Shown: positions 14,912-24,492, counted from the first letter of the stretch. The stretch: 27,330 nucleotides of DNA from Bordetella parapertussis (GCA_945870465.1 CAMBSS010000042.1:1-27330); one strand, 5' to 3'. Numbers and translations: made by a program. Notes: a model not told the origin generated them from the sequence alone.

Positions 14912-14940
14912 CTTTTTTCTGCACAGGAAAGGAGCGCGTG

Positions 14941-16356
<1,416 letters not shown>

Positions 16357-16361
16357 GGAGG

Positions 16362-16438
16362 AAGGCGGAAGGCGGAAGGCGAAAGGATAGATTGCGCGGC
16401 GTCAGGCCTTCATCCTTCATCCCTCATCCTTCATCCTT
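16362..16438. repeat. Heptamer-built imperfect inverted repeat between ahcY and metF
   Basis: The left arm (16362-16388) is AAGGCGG repeated in 7-bp steps. The right arm (16407-16438) is CCTTCAT repeated in 7-bp steps. The two arms are imperfectly complementary, so the transcript could form a long stem around an 18-nt centre. The element ends ten bases before the TTG start of metF and fills nearly the whole 91-base gap. Confidence 0.7.
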
Positions 16439-16447
16439 GTTTGTTAC

Positions 16448-17293
16448 TTGGAATCCCAGAAAAAATTTCCGCGCACCTACAGCTTCGAATTCTTCCCGCC
16501 CAATACGCCGGAGGGTCAGGAGAAGCTGCGCGCCACCACCAAGCAGCTCGCGCAGCTTCACCCGAAGTTTTTTTCGGTGACCTACGGCGCAGGCGGCTCG
16601 ACGCGCGAGCGCACGCTCGGCACCGTGCTCGACATCCGCGCCATGGGGCACGCCGCCGCGCCGCATATCTCGTGCGTGGCCTCGACGCGCGAAGGCATAC
16701 GCGAATGGCTGCAGCGTTATAAAGACAACGGCATCAAGCACCTCGTTGCGCTGCGTGGCGACCTGCCGTCCGGGCTCGCCGCGGCCGGCGAATTCCGTTA
16801 TGCGAACGAGTTGGTCGAATTTATCCGCAAGGAATTCGGCACGCACTTCATGATCGAAGTCGCTGCTTATCCGGAGACCCATCCGCAGGCAAAAAGCGCG
16901 CAGGACGACCTCGCTGCGTTCAAGCGAAAAGTAGACGCCGGCGCGGACTCGGCCATCACGCAGTATTTTTACAACGCCGATGCTTACTATCGCTTTGTCG
17001 ACGATTGTGAAGCGATGGGTATAAACATTCCCATCGTCCCCGGCATCATGCCGATCGGCCGTTTCTCGCAACTGGCACGCTTTTCCGACGCATGCGGGGC
17101 CGAGATTCCGCGCTGGATGCGCAAAAAACTCGAAGGCTATGGCGACGACACCGCGTCGATCCGCGCTTTCGGGCTCGATGCGGTGACGGCGCTGTGCGAT
17201 GGCCTGCTGCAGCACGGCGCGCCCGGCCTGCATTTTTATTCGCTGAACCAGGCCGACCTGACGACCACCATCTGGCAGCGGCTCGGGCTTTAA
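16448..17293 (+). CDS. metF: Methylenetetrahydrofolate reductase
   Basis: 281-aa flavoprotein that reduces 5,10-methylene-THF to 5-methyl-THF, the methyl donor for methionine synthesis. The N-terminal RTYSFEFFPPNTPEGQEKL carries the family's FEFFPP motif; later blocks are FFSVTYGAGGSTRERT, HLVALRGDLP, AAYPETHPQA, ITQYFYNADAYYRF, VPGIMPI and GLHFYSLNQ. The only start near the expected N-terminus is a TTG at 16448, with no ribosome site, immediately behind a heptamer repeat. Translation may depend on transcription and unfolding from ahcY, or be weak. The gene completes a metK-ahcY-metF methyl-cycle group. Confidence 0.95.
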   Translation: MESQKKFPRTYSFEFFPPNTPEGQEKLRATTKQLAQLHPKFFSVTYGAGGSTRERTLGTVLDIRAMGHAAAPHISCVASTREGIREWLQRYKDNGIKHLVALRGDLPSGLAAAGEFRYANELVEFIRKEFGTHFMIEVAAYPETHPQAKSAQDDLAAFKRKVDAGADSAITQYFYNADAYYRFVDDCEAMGINIPIVPGIMPIGRFSQLARFSDACGAEIPRWMRKKLEGYGDDTASIRAFGLDAVTALCDGLLQHGAPGLHFYSLNQADLTTTIWQRLGL

Positions 17294-17305
17294 ACCAGCG
17301 CTCTC

Positions 17306-18226
17306 ATGAGTTTCTACGCGCCGCCGCCTGTCATCAAGGCCGAAGTTTTCACGGCGCTACCCGATCGTCTGAACAAAAGCGGCCAACCGTCGACCTGGGT
17401 CGATGCCAATCACCCCGGCTCCAAACTCGGCTCGTTTCTCGAAGGCCCTGCATTCGACCGCGCGGGCAATCTGTATGTGGTCGACATTCCGTTCGGACGC
17501 ATCCTGCGTTTCGCGCCAGACGGCGCGTGCGAAGTGGCGGGCGAATACGAAGGCTGGCCGAACGGGCTGGCGATTCATCGTGACGGCCGCATCTTCATCG
17601 CCGACTACCGGCTCGGCATCATGGCGCTCGACCCCGCGAGCGGTAAAGTGTCGCCGGTCGTCACCCACTGCCAGTCGGAAAGCTTCAAGGGCTGCAACGA
17701 TCTCACGTTTGCCAGCAACGGCGATCTGTATTTCACCGACCAGGGTCAGACCGGCGTGCACGACCCCAGCGGCCGCGTCTACCGGCTGACCGCCGGCGGC
17801 AAACTCGAACGCCTGGTGGACAACGGACCCAGCCCGAATGGGCTCGTGCTCGACCCCGCGGAGAAAGTTTTGTATGTAGCAATGACGCGCGCCAACTGCA
17901 TGTGGCATATGCCGCTCAAGGACGGCGGCGTTTCCAAGGCGGGCGTGTTCGGCTATCTGCCGGGCATACACGGCCCCGACGGACTCGCGATGGACGAAGC
18001 CGGCAATCTCGCGGTATGCCACGCGCGCGTGGGCATCGTGTGGCTATTGAGCCCGCTCGGCGAACCGCTTTATCGCATTGAGGCCAGAGACGGCGTCAGC
18101 CGCCTGACCAACGCCGCATACGGCGGCGCCGACCGCAAGACGCTGTACATCTGCGATTCGTACGGTGGCCGCATCCTGACGGCGAAACTGCCAGTCGCCG
18201 GCATGCCGCTCTTTTCGCATTCGTGA
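17306..18226 (+). CDS. SMP-30/gluconolactonase/LRE family protein
   Basis: 306-aa six-bladed beta-propeller of the SMP-30/gluconolactonase family. Blade repeats are visible as FDRAGNLYVVD, IHRDGRIFIAD, FASNGDLYFTD, LDPAEKVLYVA and MDEAGNLAVCH. Likely metal and substrate residues are E46 in FLEGPAFD, N86 in GWPNGLAI, the Asn in SPNGLVLD and the Asp in GPDGLAMD. Members hydrolyse sugar or other lactones with a divalent metal, but specificity is not predictable. There is no signal peptide, so it is cytoplasmic. It begins 12 bases after metF, suggesting co-transcription without an obvious pathway link. Confidence 0.88.
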   Translation: MSFYAPPPVIKAEVFTALPDRLNKSGQPSTWVDANHPGSKLGSFLEGPAFDRAGNLYVVDIPFGRILRFAPDGACEVAGEYEGWPNGLAIHRDGRIFIADYRLGIMALDPASGKVSPVVTHCQSESFKGCNDLTFASNGDLYFTDQGQTGVHDPSGRVYRLTAGGKLERLVDNGPSPNGLVLDPAEKVLYVAMTRANCMWHMPLKDGGVSKAGVFGYLPGIHGPDGLAMDEAGNLAVCHARVGIVWLLSPLGEPLYRIEARDGVSRLTNAAYGGADRKTLYICDSYGGRILTAKLPVAGMPLFSHS

Positions 18227-18242
18227 AATGCCGGGAAGCCGG

Positions 18243-18527
18243 ATGAAACGTGCAAGCTGGAACGGCACCGTAATTGCCGAAAGCGATCACTGCGAAGTCG
18301 TCGAAGGCAACCAGTACTTCCCCGCCACTGCAGTCAAACGCGAATTCCTGCGCGACAGCAGCACGCATACCGTCTGCCCCTGGAAGGGCACCGCGAGCTA
18401 TTACGATGTGGTCGTCAACGGCGAAACCAACAAGGACGCCGCGTGGTACTACCCGGATACAAAATCAGCCGCAGACAACATTAAAGGCTATATCGCGTTC
18501 TGGAAAGGCGTCAAAGTGCAGGATTGA
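18243..18527 (+). CDS. DUF427 domain protein
   Basis: About 94 aa from the ATG at 18243, preceded by GGGA at suitable spacing; an ATG at 18228 would add five residues. The DUF427 pattern is plain: ASWNGTVIAESDHCEVVEGNQYFP, then TVCPWKGTASYYDVVVNG and AWYYPDTKSAADNIKGYIAFW. The fold is a small beta-rich domain with a conserved Cys-Pro-Trp-Lys-Gly segment. The function is unknown. It follows the SMP-30-like gene by 16 bases on the same strand and is the last gene of this plus-strand run. Confidence 0.9.
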   Translation: MKRASWNGTVIAESDHCEVVEGNQYFPATAVKREFLRDSSTHTVCPWKGTASYYDVVVNGETNKDAAWYYPDTKSAADNIKGYIAFWKGVKVQD

Positions 18528-18571
18528 GGATTCAGCGAACAGCGTTAATTCGCCTCTCGCCTTTCCAGCAA

Positions 18572-19822
18572 TCAGGCTGCTTTGCCCGCGGTCTTTTTCT
18601 TCGCCTGCGCAGCCGTCGCATGCATCGCGGCATAGGCGCCGTGCGCGGCAGATTCGGCATCGCCGACGTGCACCGGCAGGCCCATGTCGGACAGCACTGA
18701 ACCCAATGCCGACAGGCACAGCATGACGTTGTCGGGACGGCACGAGTAACCCATCAGGCCGAAGCGCCAGATCTTGCCGGCGAGCGGGCCGAGGCCGGCG
18801 CCGATTTCGATGCCGAACTCGTTGAGCAAGGTCTTCCTGACCGCCGCTTCATCGACGTCCGCGGGGCAGCGCACCGCGTTCATCTGCGGAATCTGGTACT
18901 GCTCCTTGACGAGGAAGGTGAGGCCCATCGCTTCGAGGCCGGCTTTCAGCGCGAGGTGGTGGCGCTGGTGGCGCGCCCAGCAATTTTCCAGCCCTTCTTC
19001 GCGTATCAGCAGCAGCGCTTCGTGCAGCGCGAACAATGAATTGGTCGGCGCGGTGTGATGGTAGGTGCGCGTGGAGGCGCCCCAATAACCGAGCAGCAGG
19101 TTCATATCCATGAACCAGCTGTGGATCTTGTCCTTGCGCGCTTTGACGTCGGCGACCATGCGCTCGGAGAACGACACCGGCGACAATCCCGGCGTGCACG
19201 ACAGGCATTTCTGGCTCGCCGAGTAGACCGCGTCGATGCCCCATTCGTCGACCAGCACGGGCGTGCCGCCGAGGGAAGTGACGGCATCGACGATGGCGAG
19301 CGCGTCATGCTTGTGCGCAATTTCAACCAGCGTCTTGGCATCGGACTGGCAGCCGGTGGAAGTCTCGGCGTGCACGAAGGCGAGAATGCGCACGCCGGGA
19401 TTCTTGCGGAACGCGTCTTCTACCTTATGCGGATCGACGGGCGAACCCCATTCGTCCTCGACGATGATGGCCGTGCCGCCGCAGCGCTCGACGTTTTCTA
19501 TCATGCGGCCGCCAAACACGCCGTTGCGGCACACGATCACCTTGTCGCCGGGCCGCACCAGGTTGACGAAGCAGAATTCCATGCCGACCGAGCCGGGGCC
19601 CGAAATCGGAAACGTCAACGGGTTCTTGGTCTGGTAGGTGTAACGCAGCAGCGTTTTAAGTTCTTCCATCATCTCGACGAATACGGGGTCGAGATAACCA
19701 ATCGCCGGTTGGCTCATGGTCGTCAGCACGCGCGGGTGGATCTCGGTCGGGCCCGGCCCCATCAGCGTGCGCTGCGGCGGATGGAAAGAACTGATGCGTT
19801 TGGTTGGCAAGAAATCGTTCAT
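18572..19822 (-). CDS. Class V aminotransferase (alanine/serine-glyoxylate type)
   Basis: 416 aa from the ATG at 19822 (MNDFLPTKRISSFHPPQRTL), which has its own AGGAA ribosome site. It is a PLP enzyme of the alanine-glyoxylate / serine-glyoxylate aminotransferase group. Signatures are LMGPGPTEIHPRV at 20-32, SGPGS at 74-78 for cofactor phosphate, HAETSTG at 151-157, VDAVTSLGG with D179, and SASQKCLSCTPG with the PLP lysine at 205. The C-terminal tail is Ala/Lys rich (AQAKKKTAGKAA). The open frame continues upstream without a stop into a helix-turn-helix segment, so a longer fused product is possible. Exact substrate pair cannot be read. Confidence 0.92.
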   Translation of the reverse strand: MNDFLPTKRISSFHPPQRTLMGPGPTEIHPRVLTTMSQPAIGYLDPVFVEMMEELKTLLRYTYQTKNPLTFPISGPGSVGMEFCFVNLVRPGDKVIVCRNGVFGGRMIENVERCGGTAIIVEDEWGSPVDPHKVEDAFRKNPGVRILAFVHAETSTGCQSDAKTLVEIAHKHDALAIVDAVTSLGGTPVLVDEWGIDAVYSASQKCLSCTPGLSPVSFSERMVADVKARKDKIHSWFMDMNLLLGYWGASTRTYHHTAPTNSLFALHEALLLIREEGLENCWARHQRHHLALKAGLEAMGLTFLVKEQYQIPQMNAVRCPADVDEAAVRKTLLNEFGIEIGAGLGPLAGKIWRFGLMGYSCRPDNVMLCLSALGSVLSDMGLPVHVGDAESAAHGAYAAMHATAAQAKKKTAGKAA

Positions 19823-20089
19823 GATGTCGTTTCCTGTAAGTGGCGATCCGAACAAACTCTCGCCGTCCGGACGCGACTTCATCCGGAGAGGTTTTCTGGC
19901 GGTGGCTTCGTGCAAGACTTCGGCGGCGGTGATTTGCCCCTTGCTGGCGTTTTCGACTTCCATCGCCCAGCGCGCCGGCACATAACCGGATTTAACCCAG
20001 TTGTTGACGACGGCGCGGTCGAGGCGGAATTGGCGCGCCACTTCGGCTTGGGTGCCGAACAGGGCGACGAGACGGTCAGCGCAGTTCAT
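19823..20089 (-). CDS. YdaS/Cro-like helix-turn-helix segment in frame with the aminotransferase
   Basis: From the ATG at 20089, 89 codons lead without a stop directly into the aminotransferase start. The sequence MNCADRLVALFGTQAEVARQ, then FRLDRAVVNNWVKSGYVPAR, then WAMEVENASKGQITAAEVL, has the layout of small Cro/YdaS-type DNA-binding proteins: helix, turn, recognition helix, and the conserved VPARWAMEVENASKG. After about 65 residues a low-conservation linker (about 20 residues) follows. Either this is the N-terminal domain of a 505-aa fusion, or one mRNA makes both a fusion and a free aminotransferase from the internal ribosome site. A sequencing error hiding a stop codon is a third option. 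A palindrome upstream is a candidate operator. Confidence 0.65.
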
Positions 20090-20118
20090 GGTTTTCTCAG
20101 GGAGAGAAGTTACCATGA

Positions 20119-20131
20119 CAAAATTATTTTG
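20119..20131. promoter_or_regulatory. Candidate operator of the HTH-aminotransferase gene
   Basis: CAAAATTATTTTG is a perfect 13-bp palindrome 30 bases before the HTH start codon. It is flanked by two TGACAA direct repeats 14 bases apart (20116 and 20130). On the minus strand TTGTCA (20135-20130) could serve as a -35 with the palindrome in the spacer. The AT-rich stretch stands out from its GC-rich surroundings. Autoregulation by the HTH segment is inferred. Confidence 0.45.
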
Positions 20132-20175
20132 ACAATATCTACAAAAATCCAAGAGCGCCTGCTCGGAGTTAGCGC

Positions 20176-21051
20176 CTACTCCGGACTTGCGAAAGTGGTG
20201 AATTCGCCTTCTGGATCAAAGGCTTTATCACCATCTGGCGAGGCCGTCCCGGTGGCGGCGATTGCCGCGAAATCAAACTGCCCACGATCCAGCAAATGAG
20301 ACAGCCGCACGTCCTGCAGGGCGCCAAATATCGAATCAACGCGGCCCGGGAACCGTTTTTCCCAGTCGCGCATCAGGTCTTTCATCTGCTTTCTTTGCAG
20401 CGTCGGCTGCGAACCGCACAGGTCGCACGGAATGATCGGAAACCGTTTTACCTCGGCGTAGGCAGTGAGATCTTTTTCCTGCACGTAAGCGAGCGGCCGG
20501 ATGACGACATGCGCGCCGTCGTCGGACACCAGCTTGGGCGGCATCGCCTTCAGCTTGCCGCCGAAAAACAAATTGAGAAAGAACGTTTCGAGTATGTCGT
20601 CGCGATGATGGCCGAGCGCGATCTTGGTGGCGCCGAGTTCCTTCGCAACCCGGTACAGCACGCCGCGGCGCAGACGCGAGCATAGCCCGCACATCGTCTT
20701 GCCCTCGGGTATCACGCGCTTCACCACCGAATAGGTGTCCTGCACCTCGATGCGAAACGGCACGCCGAGCGCCGTCAGGTATTCCGGCAGAATGTGCTCC
20801 GGGTAGCCGGGATGGCGCTGATCGAGATTGACCGCGACGATCTCGAAATCGATGGGCGCATGCGTGCGCAGGTTGATGAGAACGTCGAGCATCGCGTAAC
20901 TGTCCTTGCCGCCGGACAGACAGACCATCACGCGATCGCCGGCGCTGATCATGCCGTAGTCGCCGATCGCCTGCCCGACCAGCCGGCGCAGACGCTTGGC
21001 GAGCTTGTTGGCTTCGTAGAGCGCTTTTTGATTGAGGTCGGGAGCGTTCAT
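20176..21051 (-). CDS. ttcA: tRNA 2-thiocytidine synthetase TtcA
   Basis: 291 aa from the ATG at 21051; the upstream part of the open frame lies in a repeat region. TtcA thiolates C32 of some tRNAs using ATP and an iron-sulfur cluster. The PP-loop ATP motif CLSGGKDSY is at 44-52. The cluster cysteines are C121 and C124 (MCGLC) and C212 (CDLCGSQ), matching the E. coli positions closely. [21 protein letters not shown] is another family block. The C-terminus after about residue 265 is a variable Gly/Asp-rich tail. Confidence 0.95.
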   Translation of the reverse strand: MNAPDLNQKALYEANKLAKRLRRLVGQAIGDYGMISAGDRVMVCLSGGKDSYAMLDVLINLRTHAPIDFEIVAVNLDQRHPGYPEHILPEYLTALGVPFRIEVQDTYSVVKRVIPEGKTMCGLCSRLRRGVLYRVAKELGATKIALGHHRDDILETFFLNLFFGGKLKAMPPKLVSDDGAHVVIRPLAYVQEKDLTAYAEVKRFPIIPCDLCGSQPTLQRKQMKDLMRDWEKRFPGRVDSIFGALQDVRLSHLLDRGQFDFAAIAATGTASPDGDKAFDPEGEFTTFASPE

Positions 21052-21082
21052 GCTGAATCCGGCAGTTGAACCGAGAATTGGA

Positions 21083-21112
21083 AAAACCTTTTCGCCGCAA
21101 AGGTTCTTTTTA
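21083..21112. other. Hairpin with T-runs just upstream of ttcA
   Basis: AACCTTT and AAAGGTT pair around a GC-rich loop, with T-runs on both sides, so it resembles a rho-independent terminator in either direction. In the minus direction it sits about 32 bases before the ttcA ATG. It could end the transcript of the pteridine reductase gene or attenuate ttcA. Confidence 0.4.
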
Positions 21113-21267
21113 ATACCCCCTTGAGGGGTGCGCGAAGGCGCAAAGATTCCGCTAAGATCTTGCTCATTTAATCCCGTCGCCCATTCCGTAATCAGGTTCG
21201 CAACATTCAATTTCAAAGTTGATTTACTTTGCGCTTCCTTCGCGCCTTTGCGTCTTTGCGGCGCGAA
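21091..21267. repeat. GCAAAG-type inverted repeat between the pteridine reductase gene and ttcA
   Basis: The right arm (21228-21267) in reverse complement reads as runs of CGCAAAG, GCGCGAAGG and GCGCAAAG. The left arm has the matching ends TTCGCCGCAAAG (21091-21102) and GCGCGAAGGCGCAAAG (21130-21145). Between the two left pieces about 27 bases replace the expected middle; they include ACCCC-CTTG-AGGGGT, itself a small hairpin. This fills most of the 231-base gap, and no gene is seen in it. Confidence 0.65.
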
Positions 21268-21282
21268 CTGCTTTTTAACCGT

Positions 21283-22047
21283 TCATAGCGTGATGCTCCT
21301 GCCGCCATCGACCGCAATCACCTGTCCCGTCACATAAGGCGCCGCCGAGACGAGGAATTCGACCGCCTTCGCAATATCGTCGGGCTCGCCGGCGCGTTTC
21401 AACGCCGTCTGGTTGACGATGCGCTGGCGCGACAACTCGTCGGACCACGCGTCGTCTTCCGGCCACAGAATGGTACCCGGCGCCACGCCGTTCACGCGCA
21501 CTTCGGGACCGAGTTCGCGCGCGAGCGAGCGCGTGAGCGCCAGCAGGCCGCCTTTGGCGACCGTATAGACCACGTAGTTTTTCATCGGAAATTCGGCGTG
21601 GATGTCGACGATGTTGACGATGCAGCCGTGCCGCTTGCGCAGTTCACCCGCCGCCGCCTGCGACAGGAACAGGGGCGCTTTCAGATTGGTGCCTACCAGG
21701 TCGTCCCACGCTTTTTCGGTGATCTCGCCGATCGCCGTGGCAAAAAAGCTCGAGGCATTGTTGACCAGGATATCGAGCCTGCCGAATTGCTTGAGCGTGG
21801 TTTTTACGAGATCTGGCAGGCTCGCGTTGTTGAGCAGGTCGGACTGAATCAGTGCCACCGAATCCTTGCGCTGCGCGTTCAACTCCTTTTGCAGCGCGCG
21901 CGCCTCGACCACCGAGGCGCGATGATGCAGCATCAGGTTCGCGCCCTGGCCGTGCAGCCGGCGGCAGATCGCGGCACCCACGCGTTTCGCGCCGCCGGTG
22001 ACCAACGCCGCCTTGCCCGCCAACGCCTCATTTTTCGATTCCATCAT
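21283..22047 (-). CDS. Pteridine reductase (FolM-like short-chain dehydrogenase)
   Basis: 254-aa short-chain dehydrogenase. The cofactor loop is TGGAKRVG at 17-24, followed by HHRAS with the Arg expected for NADPH, and NNAS at 96-99. The catalytic pair is Y161 and K165 in YTVAKGG. The usual catalytic Ser is replaced by Asp (D148 in NIVDIH), which is characteristic of PTR1 and FolM pteridine reductases. Such enzymes reduce dihydropterins or dihydrofolate. The gene is divergent from the MidA-family gene with only 26 bases between the start codons, so promoters must overlap coding sequence. Exact pterin substrate is unknown. Confidence 0.9.
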   Translation of the reverse strand: MMESKNEALAGKAALVTGGAKRVGAAICRRLHGQGANLMLHHRASVVEARALQKELNAQRKDSVALIQSDLLNNASLPDLVKTTLKQFGRLDILVNNASSFFATAIGEITEKAWDDLVGTNLKAPLFLSQAAAGELRKRHGCIVNIVDIHAEFPMKNYVVYTVAKGGLLALTRSLARELGPEVRVNGVAPGTILWPEDDAWSDELSRQRIVNQTALKRAGEPDDIAKAVEFLVSAAPYVTGQVIAVDGGRSITL

Positions 22048-22073
22048 GGCGCGTATTGTAAGCTATCGCCCTC

Positions 22074-23243
22074 ATGAATTCGTTACCCGCCCATTTGTCG
22101 CAGCTACCCCAGCCTGCCCCCGACGCCCTCGCCCACAGCGCGCGATTGCGCGAACTGATTGCCGGCGAAATTGCAGCCGGCGGCGGCTGGATAAGCTTCG
22201 CACGTTTCATGGAACTCGCTTTGCATGCGCCCGGACTCGGTTATTACAGCGCCGGCACTACCAAATTCGGCGCCGCCGGCGACTTTGTCACGGCGCCTGA
22301 GTTGGGCGCTCTGTTCGGCCGCACGCTGGCGCGGCAGGTGGCGCAGATCGTGCGCGCAGACATCCCCGACATCATTGAACTCGGCGCAGGCAGCGGCAAA
22401 CTTGCGCGCGACCTGCTGGCGGAACTCGCCGTGCTCGACAGCCTGCCGCAACGCTATCTGATCCTCGAAACCAGCGCCGACCTGCGGCAACGTCAGCAAC
22501 AGCTCCTGCAACACGATTTGCCACAGCTTGCCGGTCGCGTCCAGTGGCTCGACGAATTACCCGCGAAATTGAATGCTTTGGTCATCGGCAACGAAGTGCT
22601 CGACGCGATGCCCGTGCACGTGATTTCGGTTCGCGGCGATGGTATCGACGAGCGCGGCGTAATACTGCGCGGCGACGGCTTCGCGTGGGGCGAGCGGCCA
22701 GCAACCGGCGATCTGCTCGAAGCGGCACGAAAGCACGAACTCGCGCCCGGCTACTACACCGAGATCAACCTCGCCGCGCAATCCTTCATCCGTACGCTGG
22801 CATCCCGCCTGGAACGCGGCGTAGTCATCCTGATCGATTACGGTTTTCCGGCGCGCGAATATTTTCACGCGCAACGCAGCACCGGCACGCTGATGTGCCA
22901 TTACCGCCAGCACGCACACGACGACCCGTTGAGTCTCGTGGGCTTGCAGGACATCACTGCACACGTCGATTTCAGCGCCATTGCAGACACCGCAACGCGG
23001 TCCGGCCTTGATCTCGTCGGTTACGCAAGCCAGGCGCAATTTCTGATCAATTGCGGCATCACCGATGTGCTTGCCGCGACTCCCGCTGAAAACACCGCGG
23101 CCTACCTGCCGCTGGCGGCGCAGGCGCAAAAGCTGATGAGTCCGGCGGAAATGGGCGAGCTTTTCAAAGTCATCGCGTTCGGCAGCAACCATCACGTGCC
23201 GCTGGCGGGTTTTTCCCGCGGGAACCAGCGGCGGCTGCTGTAG
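22074..23243 (+). CDS. MidA/NDUFAF7-family SAM-dependent methyltransferase
   Basis: 389 aa, family PF02636 (DUF185). Blocks are ISFARFMELALHAPGLGYYS at 40-59, KFGAAGDFVTAPELGALFGR at 64-83, and the SAM loop ELGAGSGKLARDLL at 102-115. Later come VIGNEVLDAMPVH and VILIDYGFPAREYFH. Mitochondrial relatives methylate an arginine of complex I subunit NDUFS2. Bacterial roles are less clear, though a protein arginine methyltransferase acting on respiratory complex I is possible. It ends 36 bases before the exporter adaptor gene on the same strand. Confidence 0.92.
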   Translation: MNSLPAHLSQLPQPAPDALAHSARLRELIAGEIAAGGGWISFARFMELALHAPGLGYYSAGTTKFGAAGDFVTAPELGALFGRTLARQVAQIVRADIPDIIELGAGSGKLARDLLAELAVLDSLPQRYLILETSADLRQRQQQLLQHDLPQLAGRVQWLDELPAKLNALVIGNEVLDAMPVHVISVRGDGIDERGVILRGDGFAWGERPATGDLLEAARKHELAPGYYTEINLAAQSFIRTLASRLERGVVILIDYGFPAREYFHAQRSTGTLMCHYRQHAHDDPLSLVGLQDITAHVDFSAIADTATRSGLDLVGYASQAQFLINCGITDVLAATPAENTAAYLPLAAQAQKLMSPAEMGELFKVIAFGSNHHVPLAGFSRGNQRRLL

Positions 23244-23279
23244 AATACGCCGCTGCAGTCCTCGCCGGCGCGTTACGCC

Positions 23280-24485
23280 ATGCTCTTACGCAAAAATATC
23301 CTGCGCATCGTCCTCGTCCTCGCCGCTATAGGCATAGCGGGATTTTTTACATTGAAAAAACTGCGCGGGCCGGTCGTCGAGGTGGTGCGCGTACAGGCCG
23401 GCCCCTTCGAGCATTCGATCGTGGTCAGCGGGCGCATGCAGGCGCCCAACCGGATTGAAATCGGCTCGGTGATTACGGGTCGGGTCGAGAAGGTGCTGGT
23501 GGAAGAAGGCGCGATCGTGAAAGCCGGGCAACCGCTGATCCTGCTTGAAATGAGCGAACTCAAAGCCGCACTTGGCCAGGCGCGTGCCGCCGATGCCAGC
23601 GCGCAGGCACGCATTGAAACCGTGCGCGAGTTAAGCCTGCCGCAATCCAACGACGCCGTAGTGCAGGCCGCGGCGCAGGTTCAATTTGCCGAAAACGAGT
23701 ACAGGCGCAATCACGATCTACGCGACAAGGGCTTCATCAGCGAAGCCCGTCTGCAGGACCTGGAGCGGCTCCGTGCAGTCGCCAAAAGCCAGCTCGAATC
23801 CGCACGCACCCAGGCCAGGGCGCAGGAAAGCCGTGGCGTCGCCGGCCGCGAAGCCGTGTTACGCGAACAGGAAGCGCGCGCCGCGCGCGAACTCGCGGAA
23901 TCAAAACTCGCGCAAACCACCATCCGCGCGTCGTTGCCCGGCACGGTGCTGGCCCGCGCGGTCGAACCGGGCGACATCGTAAGCCCGGGCAAGCGCCTGC
24001 TCACCATCAATTCGAGCAGCGAGACGCGGCTCACCGCGCAGATCGACGAGAAGAATCTGCCGTATCTGAAGGTGGGGCAGCCAGCGCTCGCTTCAAGCGA
24101 AGCGTTTCCCGATAAAAATTTCAAAGCGGTGCTGTATTACATCAGCCCTGGCGTCGACACCACTCGCGGGTCGGTCGAAGCGCGCTTTCGCGTGCCGGAA
24201 CCGCCGGATTATCTGCGCGCAGACATGACCGTGTCGATCGACATTGGCGTCGGACGCAAGGACCGCGCATTCACCGTCCCGGCGGAGGCGGTGCGCGAAT
24301 CGGGCAACTCGCAAACGGTCCAGGTAGTGCGTGACAGCATCGCGCATAGCCTGAAAGTCAACATCGGCATCCGCACCGGCAGCCGCGTTGAAATCACCTC
24401 CGGCATTGCCGAAAGCGACACCGTTGTGCTTACGCGCGGCATCGAGGACGGCACGCGCGTTCACGCGCTGGAAGTCCGGCGCTAA
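23280..24485 (+). CDS. MacA/HlyD-type periplasmic adaptor of an ABC exporter
   Basis: 401 aa. A single N-terminal membrane helix (IVLVLAAIGIAGFF, about 10-23) anchors the protein. A lipoyl half (SVITGRVEKVLVEEGAIVKAGQPLILLE) is followed by a long alpha-hairpin coiled coil (about 95-215, rich in Ala/Arg/Gln/Glu), the second lipoyl half (IRASLPGTVLARAVEPGDIV) and beta-barrel and membrane-proximal domains. These adaptors bridge an inner-membrane ABC pump and an outer-membrane channel. The permease and ATPase genes follow directly, so the three make one exporter. No TolC-like gene is in the window. The substrate is unknown. Confidence 0.9.
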   Translation: MLLRKNILRIVLVLAAIGIAGFFTLKKLRGPVVEVVRVQAGPFEHSIVVSGRMQAPNRIEIGSVITGRVEKVLVEEGAIVKAGQPLILLEMSELKAALGQARAADASAQARIETVRELSLPQSNDAVVQAAAQVQFAENEYRRNHDLRDKGFISEARLQDLERLRAVAKSQLESARTQARAQESRGVAGREAVLREQEARAARELAESKLAQTTIRASLPGTVLARAVEPGDIVSPGKRLLTINSSSETRLTAQIDEKNLPYLKVGQPALASSEAFPDKNFKAVLYYISPGVDTTRGSVEARFRVPEPPDYLRADMTVSIDIGVGRKDRAFTVPAEAVRESGNSQTVQVVRDSIAHSLKVNIGIRTGSRVEITSGIAESDTVVLTRGIEDGTRVHALEVRR

Positions 24486-24492
24486 GGCACGC

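Noticed and set aside
14779..14940. N-terminal extension of AhcY
   Set aside because: The frame is open, but the sequence is the SAH riboswitch and promoter, and a strong ribosome site precedes the ATG at 14941.
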